Shown piece by piece: positions 7,227 through 14,331 of a DNA stretch of 14,331 nucleotides. Under the pieces are notes generated by a model. The model did not search any database, had not been told where the DNA came from, and worked only from the letters and a program-made list of their open reading frames with translations. Within the stretch, counting starts at the first letter, position 1. Each line of letters opens with the position of its first letter. Made by a program: the position numbers and the translations under genes. The DNA is from Gammaproteobacteria bacterium (GTDB taxonomy: Bacteria > Pseudomonadota > Gammaproteobacteria > UBA5335), in contig WOZT01000117.1 of the NCBI GenBank assembly GCA_011620145.1, positions 1-14,331 on the forward strand, given 5' to 3'.

Positions 7227-7256
7227 GTCAATCATTTGATTCAGGGAGGAATCGTT

Positions 7257-8585
7257 ATGGTGAAGTTTGGAAATGCCTGGTTGCGACGGGCCATGGGGTT
7301 GGCGCTGGCCTGTGTGATGTCCGGGATTTTGTTTGTGCCCCCGGTGTTTGCGCATGGCGAGATTGCTCAGATGGCAGGCATTCGCATGCGCACGATCCAT
7401 TGGTTTGATACTCAGATCGAACCGACCCAGGTCAAGGTCAATGACATTGTGACCGTGCGTGGAAAATTCAAGGTCTCCGAGAACTGGCCGGATTACGTGG
7501 CCAAACCAGAGCAGTGGGTGTTTTTGAATATCGGGGTGCCCGGCCCGACTTTCATTCGCCTGGACACTACAATCAATGGCATGCACCAGTACCAGTCCAC
7601 CGCGCTCAAGCGTGGCGAATTCTATGAATATGAGATCAAGCTGAAAGCTCGCGTTCCGGGAACCTGGCATGTCCATCCGCTACTCAATGTGTGGCAGGCG
7701 GGGCCGCTGGCGGGGCCGGCCCGATTTGTTCAAATCACCGGCGACAAGAAGGATTTCGTCAATACAGTGACCCTGCTCGATGGCGAAACGGTTGACGTGG
7801 AGCACTATGGGCTGGCCTCCATGTGGTCGATCCACTTGCTGTGGGTGGCCGTTGGTTTGCTGTGGGTAGCCTACTGGTTCCGTCATCTCCCGGTGATGAT
7901 GCGGCGTTATGTGGCCATCAAGATGTACGGGGAACAGGAAGCTGAGCGCCATCTCATCACCATCAAGGACATGGTGGTGAGCGCCGGTTTTGTGTTGGGG
8001 ATTTTGGGCTTAACCCTTGCGCTCATGATGTGGTCGCTGAACCGATATTCCATCACCATGCCGTTGCAGACGGGCAAGATAGAGGCGCCGGTGATCCCAT
8101 TGCCCGAGTCTCAGCAACAGGTGGATGTAAAAGTCCAGCATGCGAAGTTCGATCTGCCTTCGCGGCGCATGGATATGGCGTTAGAGGTGACCAACCGATC
8201 GGCGGAGCCGGTGCGGATTGGGCAATTCGTAACGGGGTATGCTCGCTTCATCGATGCCGCCGTAATCAAGGATGTGAAAGCGGATCGCTATGATCCCGTG
8301 GCGACAGATGGATTGCATAGCGATGTCACCTGGATCCAGCCGGGTCAGACCCAATTGGTCAACCTGACGGTGGCGGATGCCCTGTGGGGTGAGCAGCGTC
8401 TGACGGACATTGTGGCCGAGCCCAATCTGCGTTTTGCCGGCCTGTTGTTTTTCTACACAGCTGACGGCCATCGCCAAATTCGGGAAGTCGGCGCCCGGAT
8501 GACGCCGAACTTCCTGCCCGGCTATGTCCCGATCAATACCCATGGCGGCCATGTTGCCCTGGAGACAAGGGATTCCCTCAGCTGA
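7257..8585 (+). CDS. pmoB: Copper membrane monooxygenase subunit B (PmoB/AmoB family)
   Basis: A 442-residue subunit with two periplasmic cupredoxin-like domains joined by two membrane helices (about 189-208 and 239-261). Start ATG 7257 is chosen for GGGAGGA at 7244-7250; an in-frame TTG at 7236 lies upstream of that site. A signal peptide ends in VFA, so mature protein begins at H33, exactly as in M. capsulatus. With H138 and H140 of GTWHVH it forms the CuB site. H48 (RTIHWFD) is kept, but the second ligand of the bis-His site (His72 in M. capsulatus) is Lys72 here, a variation that is tolerated in other family members. The tail (about 425-442, with THGGH) extends past the second cupredoxin domain and makes the protein somewhat longer than the roughly 415-420 residues usual in methanotrophs. 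No further CuMMO gene such as pmoD follows. Confidence 0.95.
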   Translation: MVKFGNAWLRRAMGLALACVMSGILFVPPVFAHGEIAQMAGIRMRTIHWFDTQIEPTQVKVNDIVTVRGKFKVSENWPDYVAKPEQWVFLNIGVPGPTFIRLDTTINGMHQYQSTALKRGEFYEYEIKLKARVPGTWHVHPLLNVWQAGPLAGPARFVQITGDKKDFVNTVTLLDGETVDVEHYGLASMWSIHLLWVAVGLLWVAYWFRHLPVMMRRYVAIKMYGEQEAERHLITIKDMVVSAGFVLGILGLTLALMMWSLNRYSITMPLQTGKIEAPVIPLPESQQQVDVKVQHAKFDLPSRRMDMALEVTNRSAEPVRIGQFVTGYARFIDAAVIKDVKADRYDPVATDGLHSDVTWIQPGQTQLVNLTVADALWGEQRLTDIVAEPNLRFAGLLFFYTADGHRQIREVGARMTPNFLPGYVPINTHGGHVALETRDSLS

Positions 8586-8603
8586 GGTGAGCGCTATGAG
8601 CCC

Positions 8604-8642
8604 CTGTTCAGGTGAGGTCGCCTTGTGATTTCACCTGAACAG
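8604..8642. terminator. Perfect 12-bp stem between convergent pmoB and dxs
   Basis: CTGTTCAGGTGA (8604-8615) and TCACCTGAACAG (8631-8642) pair perfectly across a 15-nt loop, starting 19 bases after the pmoB stop. Flanking GAGCG (8589-8593) and CGCTC (8646-8650) can extend it across an internal loop. No T tract follows on either strand, so it may act with Rho or protect mRNA 3' ends. The rest of the 185-bp gap (8643-8770) shows nothing convincing. Confidence 0.6.
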
Positions 8643-8770
8643 AGGCGCTCCGGATCGTATCGCGTTTTGCGCAATATTCACGGGGGCAGGACTGACCAGC
8701 TTTCCATTGATCGTCGCAGCTGAGTTGCCCGTCTTCGTTGGGCAGAGTTGCGAGCAAGATAGTTGCAGAA

Positions 8771-10711
8771 TTAGCTGCGGCGACTGATGGCAGTGCTGGG
8801 AGGCAGCAGCCGGCGCAGGGCTGCGGCAATCCCGATGGCGTCCAGGCCACAGGCGCTGAGTAGCTCTTCCCGCGTCCCGTGTTCCAGGAAGTGATCCGGC
8901 AGGCCCAGATGCGTGACGGGCACACTCAGGCCGTGGCGGGCGAGGCACTCGGAGACGGCGCTGCCCGCGCCGCCGGCGACTGTGTTGTCTTCCACTGTGA
9001 CCAGTTGCGTATGGGTGCGGGCGAGTTCGATCACCAGGGCTTCATCCAGCGGTTTGATGAAGCGCATATTGACCACGGTGGCGCCCATGGGCTGGGCCGC
9101 CTCCAGCGCCGGCATCACCATGGCGCCGAAGGCCAAGACGGCGAGGCCTCGACCCGGATGCCGGATTTCGGCGCGGCCCAGGGGCAGGGCCGGGGCGTCG
9201 ACCTGGAACGGAATGCCGGCGCCGGCGCCGCGCGGATAACGCACCGCAACAGGCGCCTTGAGAGCCAGGGCGGTATTGAGCATGGCGCAACATTCGGCCT
9301 CCTCCGCCGGCGCCATGATCACCATGTTGGGGATGCAGCGCAGGAAGGAAAGATCGAAGGCGCCGTGATGGGTGGCCCCATCCTGTCCCACCGGCCCGGC
9401 CCGGTCGATCGCAAACACCACCGGCAGGTTCTGCAGCGCCACATCATGGATGAGCTGGTCGTAGGCACGTTGCAGAAAGGTGGAATAGATGGCCACCACG
9501 GGGCGCATCTCCTCGCAGGCGAGCCCTGCCGCCAGCGTCACGGCATGCTGTTCGCAGATGCCCACGTCGTAATAGCGCTCCGGAAAGCGCTTTTCGAATT
9601 CCACCAGGCCCGAGCCTTCGCGCATCGCAGGCGTGATGGCGACGATTTGGGGGTCCCGGGCCGCCGCCGCGCAGATCCAGGCCCCGAATACCTGGCTGTA
9701 GGTGGGCTTGGCGCCCGGTGTGCTGGCAGGCAGCGTGCCGGTATGGGGGTCGAAGCGGGTGACGCCATGCCAGGCGACTGGGTCGTTTTCGGCGGGTGCG
9801 TAGCCTTTGCCCTTGCGGGTGACGACATGCAGAAACTGGGGTCCGGGGCGGTCGCGCAGGTTGCGCAGGGTATCGATCAGGACGGGCAGGTCGTGGCCAT
9901 CGATGGGGCCGATGTAATTGAAGCCCATCTCCTCGAACAGGGTGCCAGGGGCAACCATGCCTTTCACATGTTCCTCGGCGCGTCTGGCGAACTCCCATAC
10001 GGGGGGAACATGGCGCAGGACCTTTTTCCCCTCCTCGCGGATGCTGGTGTAGAAATGCCCCGAGAGGATGCGCGCCAGGTAATTGGACAATCCCCCCACG
10101 TTCGGTGAGATGGACATCTCATTGTCGTTCAGGATCACCAGCAGGTCGGCACGCAGGTGGCCAGCATGGTTGAGGGCTTCATAGGCCATGCCGGCGGTCA
10201 TGGCGCCATCGCCGATGATGGCGGCCACCCGGCGGCGCTCTCCGCGCGCCCGGGCCGCCAGCGCCATTCCCAGGCCGGCGCTGATCGAGGTGCTGGAATG
10301 CCCGACGCCAAAGCTGTCGAATGGGCTTTCTGCGCGCTGGGGGAAGGGCGCCAGGCCATGCAGCTTGCGGATGGTGGGCAATGCCGCGCGGCGGCCGGTC
10401 AGGATCTTGTGTGGATAGGTCTGGTGGCCCACATCCCACACCAGCCGGTCACGGGGCGTGTCGAACAGATAGTGCAAGGCAATGGTGAGTTCCACCGTGC
10501 CCAGGTTGGCGGCGAAATGACCGCCGGCCTCACCGATGGTCTGGATCAGGTAGGCGCGCAGTTCCGCCGCCACCGCAGCCAGCGACGATTCGGGCAACAG
10601 GCGCAGCGCTTCAGGGGAATCGATCTGCGCCAGCAACGAGGGAAGTGGGCTCATGGCACCGGGCGTCGTTGGGGAAAGCAGTGGATTATCAGCCTGCGAC
10701 GCCTCTGTCAT
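8771..10711 (-). CDS. dxs: 1-deoxy-D-xylulose-5-phosphate synthase
   Basis: First enzyme of the MEP isoprenoid pathway: thiamine-diphosphate-dependent condensation of pyruvate with glyceraldehyde 3-phosphate. Features on the 646-residue product: [14 protein letters not shown] near 63-76 (His for substrate), [17 protein letters not shown], the ThDP/Mg motif GDG (167-169) with the partner Asn in [25 protein letters not shown] with catalytic Glu387, and [15 protein letters not shown]. Start: ATG 10711 has a weak AGG upstream and lies 34 bases after the ispA stop. ATG 10654 would give a length nearer the E. coli enzyme (620) and begin closer to the conserved region, but lacks a ribosome site, so the first 19 residues are uncertain. 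Third gene of the xseB-ispA-dxs operon common in gammaproteobacteria. Confidence 0.95.
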   Translation of the reverse strand: MTEASQADNPLLSPTTPGAMSPLPSLLAQIDSPEALRLLPESSLAAVAAELRAYLIQTIGEAGGHFAANLGTVELTIALHYLFDTPRDRLVWDVGHQTYPHKILTGRRAALPTIRKLHGLAPFPQRAESPFDSFGVGHSSTSISAGLGMALAARARGERRRVAAIIGDGAMTAGMAYEALNHAGHLRADLLVILNDNEMSISPNVGGLSNYLARILSGHFYTSIREEGKKVLRHVPPVWEFARRAEEHVKGMVAPGTLFEEMGFNYIGPIDGHDLPVLIDTLRNLRDRPGPQFLHVVTRKGKGYAPAENDPVAWHGVTRFDPHTGTLPASTPGAKPTYSQVFGAWICAAAARDPQIVAITPAMREGSGLVEFEKRFPERYYDVGICEQHAVTLAAGLACEEMRPVVAIYSTFLQRAYDQLIHDVALQNLPVVFAIDRAGPVGQDGATHHGAFDLSFLRCIPNMVIMAPAEEAECCAMLNTALALKAPVAVRYPRGAGAGIPFQVDAPALPLGRAEIRHPGRGLAVLAFGAMVMPALEAAQPMGATVVNMRFIKPLDEALVIELARTHTQLVTVEDNTVAGGAGSAVSECLARHGLSVPVTHLGLPDHFLEHGTREELLSACGLDAIGIAAALRRLLPPSTAISRRS

Positions 10712-10745
10712 CAAGGATAGCCTGTGGCGCGCTGAATGGGCAGCT

Positions 10746-11648
10746 TCAGCAATGCCGGTTCAGCAGTTCATCGGCGAGCGCACGCAAGGGATCGGCAGCC
10801 GCGCCGAAGGGCGCCAATTCGTCCAGTGCTTGCTGATGCAGTTGGGCTGCGCATTGCTGGGCAGCAGCCAAGCCCATTAATTGCGGATAGGTGGCTTTGT
10901 CATGGGCCAGATCGGCGCCTTGGCGTTTACCCAGGGTCGCCGTGTCGGCTGTGAGATCCAGGATGTCGTCCCGGATCTGGAAAGCCAGTCCCAGCGCCGC
11001 CGCACAACGGTCCAGTCCCGCGTATGCGGGTGCATCTTCGGGCAAGGCCAGATCCGCAGCCAGTCGCACCGCTGCGCAAATCAGGGCGCCGGTCTTCTGG
11101 CGGTGGATGGTTTCCAATTGGCGTTCATCAATCTGCCCGGCACTGACGGCCAGGTCCATGGCTTGCCCCCCCGCCATGCCCAAGGAACCACAGGCGCGGC
11201 TCAACGTGCGGATCTGGCGCAGTTGCTGCGCAGCTGTTGGGCCATCCGTCAGGGGACGCGAGAGCAATTCGAAGGCCAGGCACTGGAGGGCATCCCCGGC
11301 AAGGATGGCGGTCGCCTCGTCGAATGCGCGATGCGTGGTGGGGCGGCCTCGGCGTAAATCGTCATCATCCATGGCCGGCAGGTCATCATGCACCAGGGAA
11401 TAGGCATGGATGAATTCCACTGCGCAGGCCGCATCATCCACCCAGTCCAGGGGAATGCCCAGCAGACTGCCGGTGGCGTAACACAAGGCTGGGCGCACCC
11501 GTTTGCCACCTCCCAGTACGGCATAGCGCATGGCGGCATGCAGTTTTTCAGGTACCACATGGGCCGGTGGCAGGCGGGTTTCCAGCGCGGCCTCAGCCCG
11601 GCTGCGCCACTGGCCCAGGACGGGACACACGGGTGATGCGGCATTCAT
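10746..11648 (-). CDS. ispA: Farnesyl diphosphate synthase (geranyltranstransferase)
   Basis: A 300-residue short-chain trans-prenyltransferase that builds farnesyl diphosphate from IPP and DMAPP/GPP in the cytoplasm. Motifs: GGKRVRP (47-53), the first Asp-rich motif DDLPAMD (88-94) followed by [19 protein letters not shown] (160-166), and the second Asp-rich motif FQIRDDILD (223-231), then [16 protein letters not shown]. Length is standard for the bacterial enzyme. Its ATG overlaps the xseB stop in an ATGA arrangement, so translation is coupled; dxs follows 34 bases downstream, placing two isoprenoid enzymes in one transcript. Product chain length (C15) is inferred from family similarity. 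Confidence 0.94.
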   Translation of the reverse strand: MNAASPVCPVLGQWRSRAEAALETRLPPAHVVPEKLHAAMRYAVLGGGKRVRPALCYATGSLLGIPLDWVDDAACAVEFIHAYSLVHDDLPAMDDDDLRRGRPTTHRAFDEATAILAGDALQCLAFELLSRPLTDGPTAAQQLRQIRTLSRACGSLGMAGGQAMDLAVSAGQIDERQLETIHRQKTGALICAAVRLAADLALPEDAPAYAGLDRCAAALGLAFQIRDDILDLTADTATLGKRQGADLAHDKATYPQLMGLAAAQQCAAQLHQQALDELAPFGAAADPLRALADELLNRHC

Positions 11649-11914
11649 CCCGCAGGATCCGATTCGAATGGCGTCAAGGGCGCTTCAGCGCTCGGCTGGG
11701 TCAGGGCCATCACACGCTGTTCAGCCTGTTGCAGGGCTTGCTGGCAACGACGTGTCAGCTGCACGCCGCGCTCGAAGCGCTCCAGGGACTGTTCAAGGGT
11801 GAGTTCGCCCCGCTCAAGCTGTTCCACCAGGGTTTCCAGCTCTTCGAGCGCGGTTTCGAAATTCAGTTGTTCGGTGTTCACACGGCACGGCAGATCACAG
11901 GATGGGGGCTTCAT
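11645..11914 (-). CDS. xseB: Exodeoxyribonuclease VII small subunit
   Basis: An 89-residue helical protein with the XseB signature FETALEELETLVEQLERGELTLE followed by SLERFERG and a coiled-coil tail ending in QAEQRV. With the large subunit XseA (not in the window) it forms exonuclease VII, which degrades single-stranded DNA from both ends. The ATG at 11914 has GAGG a few bases upstream (TGAGGCAGC). First gene of the xseB-ispA-dxs operon, which overlaps ispA by 4 bases. The first ten or so residues extend beyond the conserved core. Confidence 0.93.
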   Translation of the reverse strand: MKPPSCDLPCRVNTEQLNFETALEELETLVEQLERGELTLEQSLERFERGVQLTRRCQQALQQAEQRVMALTQPSAEAPLTPFESDPAG

Positions 11915-12176
11915 GCTGCCTCAGCGGTCGCGCAAAATCCAGTCTGCGATGCGCGTTGAAAGGGCATCGATCGGAGTGATCGCGGGGGCAGTTGCACGCA
12001 ACCGTCACGGGATCCAACTCGGGAACCGACAGCGGCTATCCAGGGTCCCATGCGTGACCCGTAAAGCGTGCCCAAGGATGATTGCGCTCCAGCGCGATGG
12101 TCTTCAGGATATGCTGAGGGACGAAACTTTAAAACATGATGATCGTAAAGATTTTTCTAAAGGTACGGTGAGCGCC

Positions 12177-13064
12177 ATGACTTGGATGAAACGCATTTTT
12201 CTCTTCGGCTTGACCAATATCGCGGTGATCGTGCTGTTGACGATCGTCATGCGTGTGCTGGGCCTGGATCAGGCCGTTGCGATACGGGGTGGAAATCCCG
12301 TTGCGCTACTTGTTTTTGCTGCCGTCATGGGGATGGGGGGTTCCTTCATTTCTTTGGCGATGTCCAAATGGATGGCCAAGCGCTTCATGGGGGTCCGTGT
12401 GATCGAGCAGCCTGGCAGCGCCTTGGAACGCTGGCTGGTGGACACGGTGGCGCGCATGGCACGCGATTCGGGGATCGGCATGCCGGAGGTCGGGATCTTC
12501 GATAGCCCCGATCCCAATGCGTTTGCCACCGGGATGTCGCGCAACAACGCGCTGGTGGCGGTCAGTACCGGGTTGCTGCAGCGCATGCGGCCGGAGGAGG
12601 CCGAAGCGGTGCTGGGCCATGAGGTTTCCCATGTGGCCAATGGGGACATGGTGACCCTGGGCCTGCTGCAGGGCGTGCTGAATACCTTTGTGATTTTCCT
12701 GTCCCGCATCATTGGCATGGTGGTGGACAATGCCCTGTCCCGTGGCGAAGAGCGCCGCGGCTCGGGTGTCGGGTATTTCGTGACGGTGATTGTGGCGGAA
12801 ATCGTCCTGGGCCTGTTGGCCACCGTCATCGTGATGGCGTTCTCGCGCTGGCGTGAGTTCCGCGCGGATGCAGGGGGCGCCGGGCTCACCAGTCGCGCCG
12901 CCATGATTGGCGCCCTGGAACGTTTGCGCGAAGCCCACGAGCCGGCTCAGATGCCCGATCAACTGCGGGCCTTTGGCATCCGCAGCGGCGGCGGCATGAT
13001 GCGTTTGTTCATGAGTCATCCGCCGCTGGAGGAACGCATCGCCGCCTTGCGCGCTGCGGGCTGA
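12177..13064 (+). CDS. htpX: Membrane zinc metalloprotease HtpX
   Basis: A 295-residue M48B peptidase of the inner membrane that degrades misfolded membrane proteins. Two N-terminal hydrophobic helices (about 8-28 and 41-61), the zinc motif HEVSH (148-152), and a downstream ligand Glu in REFRAD (E227) are all present, with two further hydrophobic segments (about 159-182 and 199-222). The C-terminal MSHPPLEERIAAL is typical. ATG 12177 is chosen; ATG 12186 (giving MKRIFLF) is an alternative that aligns with the E. coli start, and neither has a strong ribosome site. In E. coli the gene is induced by envelope stress through CpxR and by heat. In the 262-bp gap shared with xseB no clear CpxR or sigma32 site was recognised. 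Confidence 0.93.
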   Translation: MTWMKRIFLFGLTNIAVIVLLTIVMRVLGLDQAVAIRGGNPVALLVFAAVMGMGGSFISLAMSKWMAKRFMGVRVIEQPGSALERWLVDTVARMARDSGIGMPEVGIFDSPDPNAFATGMSRNNALVAVSTGLLQRMRPEEAEAVLGHEVSHVANGDMVTLGLLQGVLNTFVIFLSRIIGMVVDNALSRGEERRGSGVGYFVTVIVAEIVLGLLATVIVMAFSRWREFRADAGGAGLTSRAAMIGALERLREAHEPAQMPDQLRAFGIRSGGGMMRLFMSHPPLEERIAALRAAG

Positions 13065-13086
13065 CGGGTGTGTCGTTTTGATGCCT

Positions 13087-14331
13087 TCAGGCCCGCTGCG
13101 CTTGCGGTGGCGGGCGGGGCGTCCGTTCAGGGGAGCGCAGCACCACCTCCGGTTCCTGCACATAATGCCCCTGGAGATAGTGCACGCCCAATTGCCAGAG
13201 CACGGCAAGCGCATTCGCGTTTTCCACATGCCCGGCGATGACGCGGATGTCATGGCGCTCGGCATGGGCCACAATCTGGCGAATACGGCCCTGGGCGTCC
13301 TGGCTTTCGGTCACTTCCTGCAGTAGCCCCGGTGCCAGCTTGAGGAATTGGGGTGAGACATGGCTCGCCAGCTGCAGCGCGTGCGGACTGTGTCCGAAAT
13401 GGTCGATGGCCAGGGGGTAGCCTTGCTCTTTCATCATCTGTGAGAGACCGAGCACGCTTTTGAGGTTGGATTCGACCTGCTCCTCGGCAATCTGCAGGTA
13501 GAGTGGTGCGGGCGTCGCAGTTTTCGGAAGATGCGCTTTCAGCCAATCCACTGTATCTGCGGCCACGATACTGGCGGCCGATAGCTTCACGAACAGCCCT
13601 TTTTGACTGGGGTCTCCCCGTTGATCATCCAGCACGCCCAAGGCGTGACTGAGTACCCAACGATCCAGTTCTGTGGCGATGCCGGTTCGTTCCGCAGCGG
13701 GCCAGAAGTCGGTCGGCGAGAGCTCCTGTCCCTCCTCGTCCATCATCCGCAAACGCACCTCGTAATATTCCGCCGTGCTGCCATTGAGCGAAGAAATGGG
13801 CTGGTAGACCAGCCGTAACGCATTGTGAGCCAGGGCCCGGCGCAACTGCTCCGCCCAGTTGGCGTCGGCCTGCTGGGTGGCCGCGAGGGGGTTGTGCAAT
13901 TTGGCCAGGCCCACCTGCAGGCGTGCGCTGCGTGCGTCCTGGGCGGCCCGTTCGGCCTCCAGCAGCGCCGGCTCCAGTTCGACATCCTCTGTTCCAAGCC
14001 ATTCCCTCAGGCCAAAGATCGCGCGCACCACCCGGCTTTGCGCGCCAATCTCAACGACCTGCCGTGCCAGTTGTGCTTGCCATTGCAGTGCCCGATTCTG
14101 GGCTTCCTTGGTGTTCGACGCGGCGTAGACAGCGGCCACCCAGAAATCCCGCAGTCGAACCGCGACGCCGCCCTCAGGCAGCAGAGCCTGGAGTGCCTGG
14201 GCATAGGCCTGCGTTGCAGCCTCGCAGGCGACATAGCCCACACTGGGCAGTAGTTCCGGTAGCTCGTCCAGTTGCGCGGCAAGCAGGAAGCGGGAACCGG
14301 TTGCTGGAACGGGCTGTGCCGCCAGGCGATG
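13087..14331 (-). CDS. Degenerate GGDEF-EAL protein, FimX-like c-di-GMP effector (5' end outside window)
   Basis: The frame is open to the right edge, so at least 414 C-terminal residues are seen. The first part resembles a GGDEF domain with the active-site loop lost (VRLRDFWVAAV at about 14157-14125 instead of GGDEF). The second is an EAL domain in which nearly every catalytic position is changed: EVRLR for EALLR (13761-13747), FVKLS for FVNLS, LAIDHFG for xxLDDFG, APGLL for the DxxFV region, and AGHVE for AEGVE. The late core LGVHYLQGHYVQEP is kept. This double degeneration is characteristic of FimX-type proteins, which bind c-di-GMP and control type IV pili rather than degrade it. Naming is by architecture only. 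It is convergent with htpX across a 22-bp gap. Confidence 0.82.
   Translation of the reverse strand, partial: HRLAAQPVPATGSRFLLAAQLDELPELLPSVGYVACEAATQAYAQALQALLPEGGVAVRLRDFWVAAVYAASNTKEAQNRALQWQAQLARQVVEIGAQSRVVRAIFGLREWLGTEDVELEPALLEAERAAQDARSARLQVGLAKLHNPLAATQQADANWAEQLRRALAHNALRLVYQPISSLNGSTAEYYEVRLRMMDEEGQELSPTDFWPAAERTGIATELDRWVLSHALGVLDDQRGDPSQKGLFVKLSAASIVAADTVDWLKAHLPKTATPAPLYLQIAEEQVESNLKSVLGLSQMMKEQGYPLAIDHFGHSPHALQLASHVSPQFLKLAPGLLQEVTESQDAQGRIRQIVAHAERHDIRVIAGHVENANALAVLWQLGVHYLQGHYVQEPEVVLRSPERTPRPPPQAQRA

Noticed and set aside
8608..8770. Short Cys-containing minus-strand reading between dxs and pmoB
   Set aside because: No start codon with a ribosome site in the gap, no recognisable family, and it overlaps the perfect 12-bp stem.
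8879..10108. Long plus-strand open frame (about 409 codons) opposite dxs
   Set aside because: It lies antisense to a clear dxs gene; the translation is low-complexity, rich in Gly, His and Arg, and is a GC-driven shadow.
11799..12176. Upstream in-frame extension of htpX by about 126 codons
   Set aside because: It overlaps xseB in antisense and has no family similarity; HtpX homology begins at the 12177 or 12186 ATG.
12081..12176. Heat-shock (sigma32) promoter in front of htpX
   Set aside because: No adequate CTTGAA and CCCAT pair with proper spacing was found.

Overview
The window looks like chromosomal DNA of a gammaproteobacterium with fairly high GC. The supporting evidence is the xseB-ispA-dxs operon order, a Lip A acyltransferase-type gene, HtpX, and a FimX-like degenerate GGDEF-EAL protein. 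No tRNA, rRNA, CRISPR or insertion sequence was recognised.

The centrepiece is a complete copper membrane monooxygenase operon in the order C-A-B (about 5286-8585). It has a good sigma70-type promoter, a leader of about 160 nt rich in hairpins, and three well-formed genes. All ligands of the CuB, CuC and CuD sites can be found by motif and spacing. No pmoD-like gene and no methanol dehydrogenase gene lies in the window. The neighbour just upstream on the same strand is an AMP-forming acyl-CoA synthetase. This setting suits a short-chain alkane (hydrocarbon) monooxygenase at least as well as a methane or ammonia enzyme, but substrate cannot be read from sequence alone.

Layout from left to right: the tail of an unknown gene (3-98); a Lip A acyltransferase-family protein lacking the usual acidic partner of its catalytic His (150-953); a convergent TetR regulator (1745-1086) and, divergent from it, a sterol desaturase/fatty acid hydroxylase gene with a +1 frameshift, coupled by ATGA to a GNAT acetyltransferase gene (1810-3405). 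A 19-bp palindrome between the regulator and the desaturase is the likely operator. Then come the acyl-CoA synthetase (3687-5237) and the monooxygenase operon (5480-8585). A perfect 12-bp stem separates that operon from the convergent xseB-ispA-dxs operon (11914-8771). htpX (12177-13064) is divergent from xseB. Last is the 3' part of a minus-strand FimX-like gene that runs off the right edge (13087-14331).

A working hypothesis: the monooxygenase oxidises a small hydrocarbon in the membrane, the oxidation products become carboxylic acids through enzymes encoded elsewhere, and the acyl-CoA synthetase feeds them into central metabolism. The TetR-desaturase-GNAT unit and the acyltransferase-like protein may adjust membrane lipids, but only their families, not this role, are supported by the sequence.
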